Below are positions 35,762 through 43,548 of a stretch of DNA of 64,000 nt, in pieces. The translations under genes and the position numbers were made by a program. Below the pieces are notes generated by a model. The model was given only the letters and a program-made list of their open reading frames with translations, did not search any database and had not been told where the DNA came from. This DNA is from Ferrovaceae bacterium. Its GTDB lineage: Bacteria; Pseudomonadota; Gammaproteobacteria; Burkholderiales; Ferrovaceae. The stretch spans positions 1-64,000 of the forward strand of contig DAICZS010000006.1 in NCBI GenBank assembly GCA_027311025.1. Reading direction: 5' to 3'. Every line of letters begins with the position of its first letter. The stretch's first letter is position 1.

Positions 35762-36754
35762 ATGCCTTCAACCCCCCTGACTCCTGACTACGCCGCATTG
35801 ACTCCGGATTGCGTTCTGAATGCGCTTGAGAGTGTGGGCTTTCAAGGAGACGGCCGGTTATTGGCACTCAATAGTTATGAAAACCGCGTCTATCAGGTGG
35901 GCATGGAAGCGGGGCCGGCGCTGGTGGCCAAGTTTTATCGCCCTGGCCGCTGGTCGGATACGGCCATACTCGAAGAGCATGCATTCATGCAGGAGCTGGC
36001 CGAACGCGAAATCCCCGTAGTTCCCGCTCTGGCGCGGGATGGGACAACATTGCATGCCTTTGGGGGGTTTCGCTTTTCCGTCTCGCTAAAACAGGGTGGC
36101 CGGGCACCAGAGCTTGAAGATCGTCAAACGCTCGAGTGGATGGGGCGCTTTCTGGGACGCATCCATGCCATCGGCGCGCTTCAGCCCTTCAGGCATCGCC
36201 CAGAACTCAACATCGAGACGTTTGGTGAGAGGCCCCGGGATTATCTTTTGGAACATGCCTTCATTCCGGATGATTTACTGCCTGCCTACGACAGTGTGGT
36301 CAATCAGGCACTGGAGGGCGTCCGGCATTGCTTTGCGCGTGCGGGCAAACCGGGAAGCCTGCGCCTGCATGGCGACTGCCATCCGGGTAACGTGCTGTGG
36401 ACGGAAGCGGGCCCGCATTTCGTCGATTTTGACGATAGCCGCATGGGGCCAGCGGTTCAGGACCTGTGGATGCTGCTTTCGGGCGAGCGTGCCGACATGG
36501 TCCGACAGATGGGCGACGTGTTGACGGGCTATGAAGACTTTTACGATTTTGACGAACGCGAACTGCATCTGATCGAAGCGCTACGCACCCTGCGACTCAT
36601 TCATTATGCCGCATGGCTGGCGCAACGTTGGGACGACCCCGCTTTCAAGCTGGCCTTTCCGTGGTTCAACACGCAGCGGTACTGGCAGGACCGCATTCTG
36701 GAGTTGCGCGAACAGGTTGCCCTGATGGATGAACCGCCGCTCTGGTCGGCGTGA
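35762..36754 (+). CDS. srkA: Stress response serine/threonine kinase SrkA (YihE/RdoA)
   Basis: A 330-residue kinase of the aminoglycoside phosphotransferase fold. LHGDCHPGNVLW holds the catalytic Asp and Asn (about residues 202-213), and FVDFDDSRMGPAVQDLWMLL is the metal-binding loop. E. coli SrkA counters MazEF-linked and envelope-stress death. A TATAAT at 35749-35754 places a predicted transcription start within one base of the ATG, and there is no Shine-Dalgarno sequence, so the mRNA may be leaderless. It is followed by the ribosome stress genes hpf and arfB. Confidence 0.9.
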   Translation: MPSTPLTPDYAALTPDCVLNALESVGFQGDGRLLALNSYENRVYQVGMEAGPALVAKFYRPGRWSDTAILEEHAFMQELAEREIPVVPALARDGTTLHAFGGFRFSVSLKQGGRAPELEDRQTLEWMGRFLGRIHAIGALQPFRHRPELNIETFGERPRDYLLEHAFIPDDLLPAYDSVVNQALEGVRHCFARAGKPGSLRLHGDCHPGNVLWTEAGPHFVDFDDSRMGPAVQDLWMLLSGERADMVRQMGDVLTGYEDFYDFDERELHLIEALRTLRLIHYAAWLAQRWDDPAFKLAFPWFNTQRYWQDRILELREQVALMDEPPLWSA

Positions 36755-36831
36755 TGCAAGGCGCTTGACCTTGAAAAACATTGGGGTGAGGATGGAGGCG
36801 TAGGTGCAACATTCATCGGAGAACAGGCATC

Positions 36832-37185
36832 ATGCAATTACCCCTGCAAGTCACCATTCAAAACATCGATCAATCTGAAGCCCTGGAAACGCGCATTCGC
36901 GCCAAAGCTGAGAAACTCAACGAATTTTTCCACCATATTTCGTCCTGCCGCGTCGTGGTTGAGCTCCAGGACAAGCATCGCCACCAGGGAAAGCAATTTA
37001 CGGTGCGTATCACCCTCAAGGTACCCGGCAACGAGATTGTGGTGGACCGCGCCCATAGCGAAGACGTCTATGTGGCATTAAGAGACGCCTTTGATGCAGC
37101 GAAGCGCCAGCTGGAAGAGTATGCGCGCAAGTTGCGCGGCGACGTCAAGACCCACGAGCCCAAACGATCAGATTCTGTTAGTTAG
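36832..37185 (+). CDS. hpf: Ribosome hibernation promoting factor (HPF/RaiA family)
   Basis: A 117-residue protein of the short HPF/YfiA type that binds the 30S decoding region and inactivates or dimerises ribosomes in stationary phase. The beta-alpha-beta-beta-beta-alpha order can be followed from LQVTIQNIDQSEALETRI to a basic C-terminal helix (AAKRQLEEYARKLRG). GGAG upstream supports the start. It does not lie next to rpoN as in many proteobacteria; instead arfB begins three bases after its stop. Confidence 0.9.
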   Translation: MQLPLQVTIQNIDQSEALETRIRAKAEKLNEFFHHISSCRVVVELQDKHRHQGKQFTVRITLKVPGNEIVVDRAHSEDVYVALRDAFDAAKRQLEEYARKLRGDVKTHEPKRSDSVS

Positions 37186-37188
37186 TCC

Positions 37189-37602
37189 GTGCGGCGCGTA
37201 CAGACAGGGCTTGTCATTGCTCCTGACGAAGTGGAGATCAGCGCCATACGGGCGCAGGGTAGCGGTGGGCAGAACGTCAACAAGGTTTCCAATGCCGTCC
37301 ACTTGCGCTTTGCCATTGCCTCGTCATCCTTGCCCGAAGCCATTCGCGAGCGCCTCCTGAAACTGGGCGATCAGCGCATCAGCAAGGAGGGGGTGGTGAT
37401 CATCAAGGCGCAGAAGTTTCGTAGCCTTGAGAAGAATCGCATCGAAGCGCTCAGCCGGCTGCAGGATCTGGTTCAAAGCGTTGCTACGGTGCCAAAGCTG
37501 CGCCGGCCCACGCGCCCCACAAGAGGCGCCGTGGAGAGGAGAATGGAAGGCAAGGCCCGGCGCGCCCGGGTGAAGGCGGGGCGCGGAAAGGTTAATGAAT
37601 AA
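37189..37602 (+). CDS. arfB: Alternative ribosome-rescue peptidyl-tRNA hydrolase ArfB (YaeJ)
   Basis: A 137-residue release-factor-like protein with the catalytic GGQ in GSGGQNVNKVSNAVHL (about residue 27). The basic C-terminal tail (RRMEGKARRARVKAGRGK) is the part that enters the empty mRNA channel of stalled ribosomes. It would free nonstop complexes without tmRNA. The start is GTG, three bases after hpf, so the pair is probably translated together. It ends six bases from the convergent liv operon. Confidence 0.93.
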   Translation: MRRVQTGLVIAPDEVEISAIRAQGSGGQNVNKVSNAVHLRFAIASSSLPEAIRERLLKLGDQRISKEGVVIIKAQKFRSLEKNRIEALSRLQDLVQSVATVPKLRRPTRPTRGAVERRMEGKARRARVKAGRGKVNE

Positions 37603-37608
37603 CCGGTT

Positions 37609-38322
37609 TCAAATGCCAAGGTAGGCGCGCTTGACTTCAGGGTCCTCCGCCAAAGCCCTGGCCGTTCCGGATTGTGTCACTGCGCCGGTTTCGATGACGT
37701 AGCCCCGGTCAGCCACCTCCAGTGCGGCAAACACGTCCTGCTCCACCAGCAAGACGGTGACGCCCTGATCACGAATCGTCGCCAGAACTCCAAGCAGTTG
37801 GTCCACGATGACTGGCGCCAAACCCAGGCTCATTTCGTCCACCATCAGCAGTTTTGGTGCGGCCATCAAGGCGCGGCCGATGGCGCACATCTGTTGCTCA
37901 CCCCCGGATAAACTGCCGGCACGCTGGCCCCGTCGTTCGTAGAGCTTTGGAAACAGTGCATAGACGGATTCCAGGCTGATCTGGACGGCCCGTTTGTCAT
38001 GGCGTGCAAAGGCGCCCATCATAAGGTTTTCTTGCACCGTCATCCTGTCAAACAGCTGGCGCCCTTCGGGCACTTGCACGATGCCGTGCCTGAAAGCCCG
38101 TTCCGGGGTCAGCCCCGCAAGGTCATGACCATCGAAAGTCAGCGTGCCGGTGCTGCTGACCACGCGTGAGAGGGCGCGCAGCAGTGTGGTCTTTCCTGCG
38201 CCGTTGCTGCCCACGAGTGCGACGATTTCGCCGTGACGGATCTCCATGTGGATGTCCCGCAAAACCGGAACTTCGCCATATCCGGCAGACAGGCCCTGCA
38301 CGCTCAACAGGATCTCGCTCAT
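37609..38322 (-). CDS. livF: Branched-chain amino acid ABC transporter ATP-binding protein
   Basis: The second ATPase of a Liv-type importer, 237 residues. Walker A is GSNGAGKTTLL (about residue 37), the ABC signature LSGGEQQM (about 137) and Walker B LLMVDEMSLGL. It overlaps livG by ATGA as the last gene of the five-gene transporter operon. Substrate could be leucine/isoleucine/valine or another small amide or acid; the ATPases do not discriminate. Confidence 0.94.
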   Translation of the reverse strand: MSEILLSVQGLSAGYGEVPVLRDIHMEIRHGEIVALVGSNGAGKTTLLRALSRVVSSTGTLTFDGHDLAGLTPERAFRHGIVQVPEGRQLFDRMTVQENLMMGAFARHDKRAVQISLESVYALFPKLYERRGQRAGSLSGGEQQMCAIGRALMAAPKLLMVDEMSLGLAPVIVDQLLGVLATIRDQGVTVLLVEQDVFAALEVADRGYVIETGAVTQSGTARALAEDPEVKRAYLGI

Positions 38323-39059
38323 GTCCTGCGCCGTCCCAGGTAAGCTTCAATGACCCGCGGGTCTTCCAGGACCTCGTCCGGCTTTCCTGCGGCGATCTGT
38401 TGCCCATGGTGCAGCACTAGCAGACGGTCGGAAAGACGCTGGATGACCTTGATGACGTGCTCGATCACCAGGATGGAAATGCCCGTATTGCGTACCTTCC
38501 TGATGGCCTCGATCACATCATCGATTTCTGCATGATTGAGCCCCGCCATGACCTCGTCCAGCAACAGCAGCTTGGGTTTCATGGCCATGGCTTTGGCCAG
38601 TTCAAGACGTTTTCGATCAGGGCCGCCCAACTCATCAGCACGACGCCCGGCCTGCTGTTGCAGGTCCATGAGGTCTAGCCACTCACGGGCTTCTTCTCGC
38701 GCAACGCGCAGGGTTTTTGCCGCCGTCGAGGTGCCAAACAGCGCACCCACTGCGATGTTGTCCAGCACGCTCAACCCCGGAAACGGTTTCATGATCTGGA
38801 ACGTGCGGCCGATTCCGGCCCGTGCCCGGCGGTATGCAGGCAAGTGGTTGATGGACCGGCCCTCGAACAGGATGTCGCCAGTGGTGGGCGTGATGCTGCC
38901 ACTGATGAGGCTGACCAGCGTCGTCTTTCCGGCGCCGTTGGGACCGATCAATCCCAGGGTTTCTCCGGGGGCAATCGTGAAATTGACCTCATTGACGGCC
39001 ACGAGGCCGCCAAAGCGTTTGCTCAGTCCACGGATTTCAAGGATGTGCGGTGAAGTCAT
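38319..39059 (-). CDS. livG: Branched-chain amino acid ABC transporter ATP-binding protein
   Basis: The first ATPase of the importer, 246 residues. Walker A is GPNGAGKTTLV (about residue 38), Walker B LLLLDEVMAGL. The signature region reads LGGPDRKRLELAKA, a variant of the usual LSGGQ seen in some LivG proteins. It overlaps livM and livF by four bases each, consistent with a tightly coupled operon. Confidence 0.93.
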   Translation of the reverse strand: MTSPHILEIRGLSKRFGGLVAVNEVNFTIAPGETLGLIGPNGAGKTTLVSLISGSITPTTGDILFEGRSINHLPAYRRARAGIGRTFQIMKPFPGLSVLDNIAVGALFGTSTAAKTLRVAREEAREWLDLMDLQQQAGRRADELGGPDRKRLELAKAMAMKPKLLLLDEVMAGLNHAEIDDVIEAIRKVRNTGISILVIEHVIKVIQRLSDRLLVLHHGQQIAAGKPDEVLEDPRVIEAYLGRRRT

Positions 39060-40006
39060 AGACGGTGCTGTTTGACGTTTTCACTGAAATAGCGCCACCC
39101 TGTTTCGCGAAACCGCCGGATCAGTTCGGTCAGTCCGCGTGGCATGAAGACCACGGCAGCCACGATGACGACCCCAAAAAAGAGACTTGCCACGCTGGAC
39201 ACTTCGGTGGACAGCGTTTCGGAGATGCCGGAGAGCACCAATGCGCCAAACACTGGGCCCAACACGGAGCCTGAGCCACCAAACACTGTCATGATGATCA
39301 TTTTGACGTTGAGGCTGATGTCGAAGGCGCTGACCGGATCAATGAAGGTAATCCAGTAGGCGTGGATGCCACCGGCCAGTGCGCTGAAAACGCCGGCCAG
39401 GGCAAAGGCCATCACCTTGTAGCGCGTGGTGTTGATACCCATGGAGGCTGCTGCGTCCTCGTTTTCACGGATGGCAATCAGGCCAAAGCCGAAGCGGCTT
39501 CGTGAAATCCAGAAGATGGTCAGCGTTGCCAGCACCAGAACGGCGAGGGACAGTTCATAAAACAACACGTCACCGTTGAGCAACGGCAATACCAGCCCCG
39601 TGTTGCGTCCGGCAATTTCGAGATTGGAAACGATCGCGGTCATGACTTGTGACAGGGCCAGTGTGGCAATGGCGAAATAGTGACCGCGCAACCGCAGCAC
39701 CGGCAGGCCAACCACGAACGCAAAGAGCACGGAGAGCAGGACTCCAAAAGCGAGGCCTGCGCCAAAGGGCAGTTGCCATTGCACCATGGCGATGGCCGTC
39801 CCGTAGCTGCCCAGCCCAAAGAACACGGAATTTCCAAAGGAGGCGTAACCGGTGTAGCCGCCGATGATGTTCCAGCCCTGGGCCAGGGTGGCCAGCAGCA
39901 GCGTGGCAATGCCGAACTGGATGATGGTTGGGGATGCAAACCAGGGCAGGGTGCCTAGCAGCAGGGTGACGGCCATCGTCAGCAGAAATTTTGTCCGAAG
40001 GCTCAT
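39056..40006 (-). CDS. livM: Branched-chain amino acid ABC transporter permease
   Basis: A 316-residue inner-membrane permease with about nine hydrophobic segments and the LivM-type loop GLIAIRENEDAAASMGINTTRYK (EAA-like coupling region, about residue 185). It pairs with LivH to form the translocation pore and overlaps both neighbours by ATGA. Confidence 0.94.
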   Translation of the reverse strand: MSLRTKFLLTMAVTLLLGTLPWFASPTIIQFGIATLLLATLAQGWNIIGGYTGYASFGNSVFFGLGSYGTAIAMVQWQLPFGAGLAFGVLLSVLFAFVVGLPVLRLRGHYFAIATLALSQVMTAIVSNLEIAGRNTGLVLPLLNGDVLFYELSLAVLVLATLTIFWISRSRFGFGLIAIRENEDAAASMGINTTRYKVMAFALAGVFSALAGGIHAYWITFIDPVSAFDISLNVKMIIMTVFGGSGSVLGPVFGALVLSGISETLSTEVSSVASLFFGVVIVAAVVFMPRGLTELIRRFRETGWRYFSENVKQHRL

Positions 40007-40866
40007 GAGGTTGATCCAAGCAGGCCATTGGGGCGAAAAATCAGGACCAGTACCAGAATGCCAAAGCTTGCAACGTCGACAAAGGTGGGTCCGATGTAAA
40101 GTGCCGTGAGCGATTCGACGATGCCCAGAAAAATTCCTCCGACGATGACGCCCAACGGGCTTTCAAGTCCACCGATAATGGCGATGGCAAACGATTTTGC
40201 CGTGAGCGTGGCGCCAATGTAAGGGTTGATTTGCGAGACGACACCGTAGAGATCCCCCGCACCCCCGGCAAGAGCAGCACCCAGGCCAAAGGTCAGGGCA
40301 TAGATGGATTTGGGGGAAACGCCATACAGGCGAGCGGCCCCCAGATTTTGCGCGGTGGCACGAATGCCGCGTCCCAGGCGTGTGTGCAGCAGAAACAGCC
40401 ACATGCCCAGAGTCAGCAGTAGCGCCACGGCAAAGGCAAGAACACGAACCCAGGGCAGGGTAATGCCAAATGCCATGAAGTTTGAACCGGCATAGCTGGG
40501 GTTGATGGTGCGAAAGTCGGCGCTAAAGAGTATTTGCGCAAGCTGGGTTAACACCACGTCAATCCCGAACGTGATCAGGAGTGTATTGAACATGGCCGAG
40601 CGGGCGATCAGGTTCAACACGCCGCGTTGCAGCAGGTAACCCACACAGAACAACGCCGCCATCGAGAGCGGCAGCGCTACGAAGGGGTCCATGTCGAGAA
40701 GGGTGAACAGATAGTAGCCCACGTAGGCTCCCAGCATGATGAACGCGCCGTGGGCCAGGTTGACGATATTCAGCACACCCCAAACCAGGGCAAGCCCCAG
40801 GGCCATCAGTGCGTAGAGTCCGCCCAGAAGTATGCCGTTGGCAAGAATTTGAGCAAGCAGTTGCAT
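40003..40866 (-). CDS. livH: Branched-chain amino acid ABC transporter permease
   Basis: A 287-residue permease with about eight membrane segments. It begins in typical LivH style, with GLYALMALGLALVWGVLNIVN near residue 16, and includes the GRGIRATAQNLGAARLYGV coupling loop. It is the first permease gene, 47 bases after the binding-protein gene. Confidence 0.94.
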   Translation of the reverse strand: MQLLAQILANGILLGGLYALMALGLALVWGVLNIVNLAHGAFIMLGAYVGYYLFTLLDMDPFVALPLSMAALFCVGYLLQRGVLNLIARSAMFNTLLITFGIDVVLTQLAQILFSADFRTINPSYAGSNFMAFGITLPWVRVLAFAVALLLTLGMWLFLLHTRLGRGIRATAQNLGAARLYGVSPKSIYALTFGLGAALAGGAGDLYGVVSQINPYIGATLTAKSFAIAIIGGLESPLGVIVGGIFLGIVESLTALYIGPTFVDVASFGILVLVLIFRPNGLLGSTS

Positions 40867-40913
40867 CGCGTGGAAAACCCCGCTTTAGGAATGAAGCGTG
40901 TCGAATTGACGGT

Positions 40914-42110
40914 CTAGCGCTTGTCCCAGGATGGCATCGGGTATTGGGGGGTGGACAGCATCCCGTTCTGTGAATAGATGGCCTTGACCTGATCGTTTTG
41001 CACCTGAATCACGGTTTGCGGCAGGCTGATCTGTCCGGTGGCGTTGAAGGCAATGGTGCCATAGAGGGATGGAAAGCTGATCCGGGAAATGGCGTCCCGC
41101 ACCATTTTCGGATCCAGTGATCCGGCTGCCTCGATGGCTTTGACAAAGGCTTCCACGTCCGCAACCGCTGAGGCTGAGTGGTAATCCGGGTCGTAACCAA
41201 AACGCGCGACGTAGGCTTTGGCGAAATCTGCGGCATTGCCAAAATACGCATCCTTGCTGGTGGGCGAGATCACCCACGGTGTCATGCCAAAGGCGTAGTT
41301 TGAATCCTTCCCCAGGGCCTTGCGAAAATCTGCCGTGGGCACGCCCACCGTAAACGAATACATCTTGGGGGCCAGGTTGAGGCTTTTGGCCTGGCGCACA
41401 AAGTTGAGCGCCTCGGTTTCGTGGCCGGAGACCAGGATCGCATCCGGGTTGCCCGACTTGAGTTGCGAGATCAACGTGCTGAAGTCGCTGGTGTTGCTGC
41501 TGTAGCGCTCATCCAGAATGAGTTTGATTCCTGCCTTCTGCAGGAGTTCGCGCGTGCCGTTGGCCACGGATACGTCAAAGGCATCGTCGGCGTAAAGCAA
41601 TGCAACGGTCCTGGGAGCTGGCGTGATCTTGCCCATCATCGCAATGGTGCTTTCAAAGTATTTGCTGGCTACAGGCAGGGTGCCGAAAATGAACTTGTAG
41701 CCGCGATTGAAAATCTGGTCTGAGGCGCCGCCACCCTGGATCATGGGCACCTGGTATTTTTCGGCGACCGAGGAATCCGCCAGGGCAAAATCGCTGGCAA
41801 AGGGTCCCAGCAGAAAATTGACCTTGTCCTGTGTCAGCAGCTGCACATACTGACGCACGCTCAAATTGCTGTCCGACTGGTTATCCAGAATTTTCAGGGC
41901 GAGGGTGTAGGTTTTTCCACTCACCTTGACGCCGCCGCGTTCGTTGATTTTCTCCACGGCGAAGTTGTAGCTGTCGCGGTAATACCGTCCGGTGTTGGCA
42001 AGGGCGCCGGTTTCCTGAACTGAAGCGCCCAGGGTGATTGTTTCCTGGGCAAAGGCGCAAGACATGCTCATTGCCAGCGTGACAGCCATGAACCCCAAAG
42101 CTCGCTTCAT
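40914..42110 (-). CDS. Periplasmic amino acid-binding protein of the Liv-type ABC importer
   Basis: A 398-residue substrate-binding protein with a signal peptide ([13 protein letters not shown]) and the Peripla_BP_6 fold seen in LivJ, UrtA and amide-binding proteins ([15 protein letters not shown] at the start, [12 protein letters not shown] near residue 97). GAGAGGAGG precedes the ATG. It heads the liv operon. The ligand may be a branched-chain amino acid or another amide or aromatic acid; the sequence does not settle it. Upstream, a TATACT hexamer (42181-42176, - strand) is a candidate -10, and a GGCCTGG/CCAGGCC hairpin sits in the leader. Confidence 0.88.
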   Translation of the reverse strand: MKRALGFMAVTLAMSMSCAFAQETITLGASVQETGALANTGRYYRDSYNFAVEKINERGGVKVSGKTYTLALKILDNQSDSNLSVRQYVQLLTQDKVNFLLGPFASDFALADSSVAEKYQVPMIQGGGASDQIFNRGYKFIFGTLPVASKYFESTIAMMGKITPAPRTVALLYADDAFDVSVANGTRELLQKAGIKLILDERYSSNTSDFSTLISQLKSGNPDAILVSGHETEALNFVRQAKSLNLAPKMYSFTVGVPTADFRKALGKDSNYAFGMTPWVISPTSKDAYFGNAADFAKAYVARFGYDPDYHSASAVADVEAFVKAIEAAGSLDPKMVRDAISRISFPSLYGTIAFNATGQISLPQTVIQVQNDQVKAIYSQNGMLSTPQYPMPSWDKR

Positions 42111-42289
42111 TGCAGGCCTCCTCTCCGTAGCGTTATGTTGTGGGCCTGGTTGCCCAGGCCACGCGTTTGTATCGAACAGTATACGAGATTGGTGATGATT
42201 CCTGAAGGTTGGGAAAACCCGTTCAATAAGCGCGACGGGTTCATTTATACTGGTTCAATATTTTTTCCAGGAATGAGGAGTCACCCCAC

Positions 42290-43009
42290 ATGAGCCCAGG
42301 TTTGCCTGCCACCCCAGGACAAAAGATTCCCCATGGCCCGCTTCCAGGCCTGCTGCTCGCCCTGACCATGATCACCGGCGTGGTGGATGCCATCAGCTAT
42401 CTCAAGTTGGGTCACGTCTTTGTGGCCAACATGACGGGAAACATCGCGTTTCTGGGCTTTGCCGTGGCCGATGCCAAGGAGTTTTCCATTGCGGCATCCC
42501 TCACCGCCACCATTGCCTTTTTGACGGGCGCCCTCGCTGGCGGACGGCTGGGAACGGTATTGGGGTCGCATCGCGGCCATCTTCTGGTATTTTCAATTTT
42601 CATTGAAACGGCCATTATCGGTGCCGCACTTTGTGCCTGGATACTCTCGGACGATTCCGACGGCGAGACCATGCGCTACCTGCTGATTGTGGTGCTGGCG
42701 CTGGCCATGGGCCTGCAAAATGCCACGGCCCGCCGCATCGGCGTTCCTGACCTGACCACGACCGTGCTGACGCAAACCCTGACGGGGCTTGCTGCGGACT
42801 CAAAACTGGTGGGCGGCAACAACCCGCGCCCGGTTCGCCGTCTTGCGGCCACCTTCACCATGTTTCTGGGTGCGGGCATGGGCACGTTCGTCATTTTTCA
42901 TTTCAGCCTGGGCGCCGTGCTGGCGCTGGTATTGATGCTGCTGCTGGGTAGCGGCATTGCAGCACTTCGATACTTTTCGTCTTCAGACCCCTGGACGGAA
43001 GGGGCCTGA
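42290..43009 (+). CDS. YoaK/DUF1275 family membrane protein
   Basis: A 239-residue inner-membrane protein with about six hydrophobic segments. GVVDAISYLKLGHVFVANMTGN near the N-terminus is the DUF1275 signature. The function of the family is unknown. GAGGAG lies about nine bases before the ATG, and a TATACT hexamer about 40 bases upstream may be its -10. Confidence 0.9.
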   Translation: MSPGLPATPGQKIPHGPLPGLLLALTMITGVVDAISYLKLGHVFVANMTGNIAFLGFAVADAKEFSIAASLTATIAFLTGALAGGRLGTVLGSHRGHLLVFSIFIETAIIGAALCAWILSDDSDGETMRYLLIVVLALAMGLQNATARRIGVPDLTTTVLTQTLTGLAADSKLVGGNNPRPVRRLAATFTMFLGAGMGTFVIFHFSLGAVLALVLMLLLGSGIAALRYFSSSDPWTEGA

Positions 43010-43018
43010 CTGCCCGTG

Positions 43019-43462
43019 CTAGGGTTCGCGCACCCAGGTCTGGCTTCGGCCAAACAGTGAAATGCCGAGATAGCCCCGCACGTCGAGTTTGTCTCCCAAG
43101 ACGCGCATCCTGCAGCGGTAGGTATTTCCATTATCCGGGTCCAGGATTTCGCCGCCATCGTATTCGCCGCCATCGCGTCGCATGCCCCACAGAATCGTCA
43201 TGCCAGTGACGGGTTGGTTCTTGCGAACGCCTTCGCATTTCTCGCAGAGGGCATCAGCGGGATGGCCCGGACGGGGCAGGATCTTGATGACGCGGCCTTC
43301 GAGCATGCCGCCCTTGTCCTCGATGCGCACCAGGGAGGCCGCCTGCCCATCCTTGTCATCATAGGTGCGCCATAGCCCCACGGGCGAGGCCTCACCGGAC
43401 CAGGCATTGCCTGTGACGAGACTGATGGCCAGAAAAGCTGCAGCGAGTGGCTGGATCGTCAT
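43019..43462 (-). CDS. DUF2147 family exported protein
   Basis: A 147-residue exported protein with a signal peptide (AAAFLAISLVTGNAWS) and the DUF2147 core: SPVGLWRTYDDKDGQAASLVRI, then GRVIKILP and LRGYLG-like RGYLGISLFGRSQTW. The family is periplasmic and of unknown function. Start at 43462 is chosen because the track's TTG at 43492 would precede the signal peptide by ten extra residues and overlap the promoter of the divergent metalloprotease. It is convergent with the DUF1275 gene. Confidence 0.82.
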   Translation of the reverse strand: MTIQPLAAAFLAISLVTGNAWSGEASPVGLWRTYDDKDGQAASLVRIEDKGGMLEGRVIKILPRPGHPADALCEKCEGVRKNQPVTGMTILWGMRRDGGEYDGGEILDPDNGNTYRCRMRVLGDKLDVRGYLGISLFGRSQTWVREP

Positions 43463-43473
43463 GGAAGGGGGCC

Positions 43474-43502
43474 TTGACTGGTATTCGGTCAATTACTATA
43501 GA
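43474..43502 (+). promoter_or_regulatory. Sigma-70-type promoter of the metalloprotease gene
   Basis: TTGACT (43474-43479) and TATAGA (43497-43502) are separated by exactly 17 bases, matching the housekeeping consensus at five of six and five of six positions. Predicted start is about 43509, giving a leader of about 40 nt to the ATG at 43549. The -35 overlaps the start region of the divergent DUF2147 gene. Confidence 0.65.
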
Positions 43503-43548
43503 ATGCCTCGTCGCAAAATACAAAAACGGTTACCGGTGGGGGCGCGTC

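Noticed and set aside
42141-42158. GGCCTGG-TTGC-CCAGGCC hairpin in front of the Liv-type binding-protein gene as a terminator or riboswitch
   Set aside because: It has no U-tract and is too short for a riboswitch; probably a minor leader hairpin, mentioned only with the gene.
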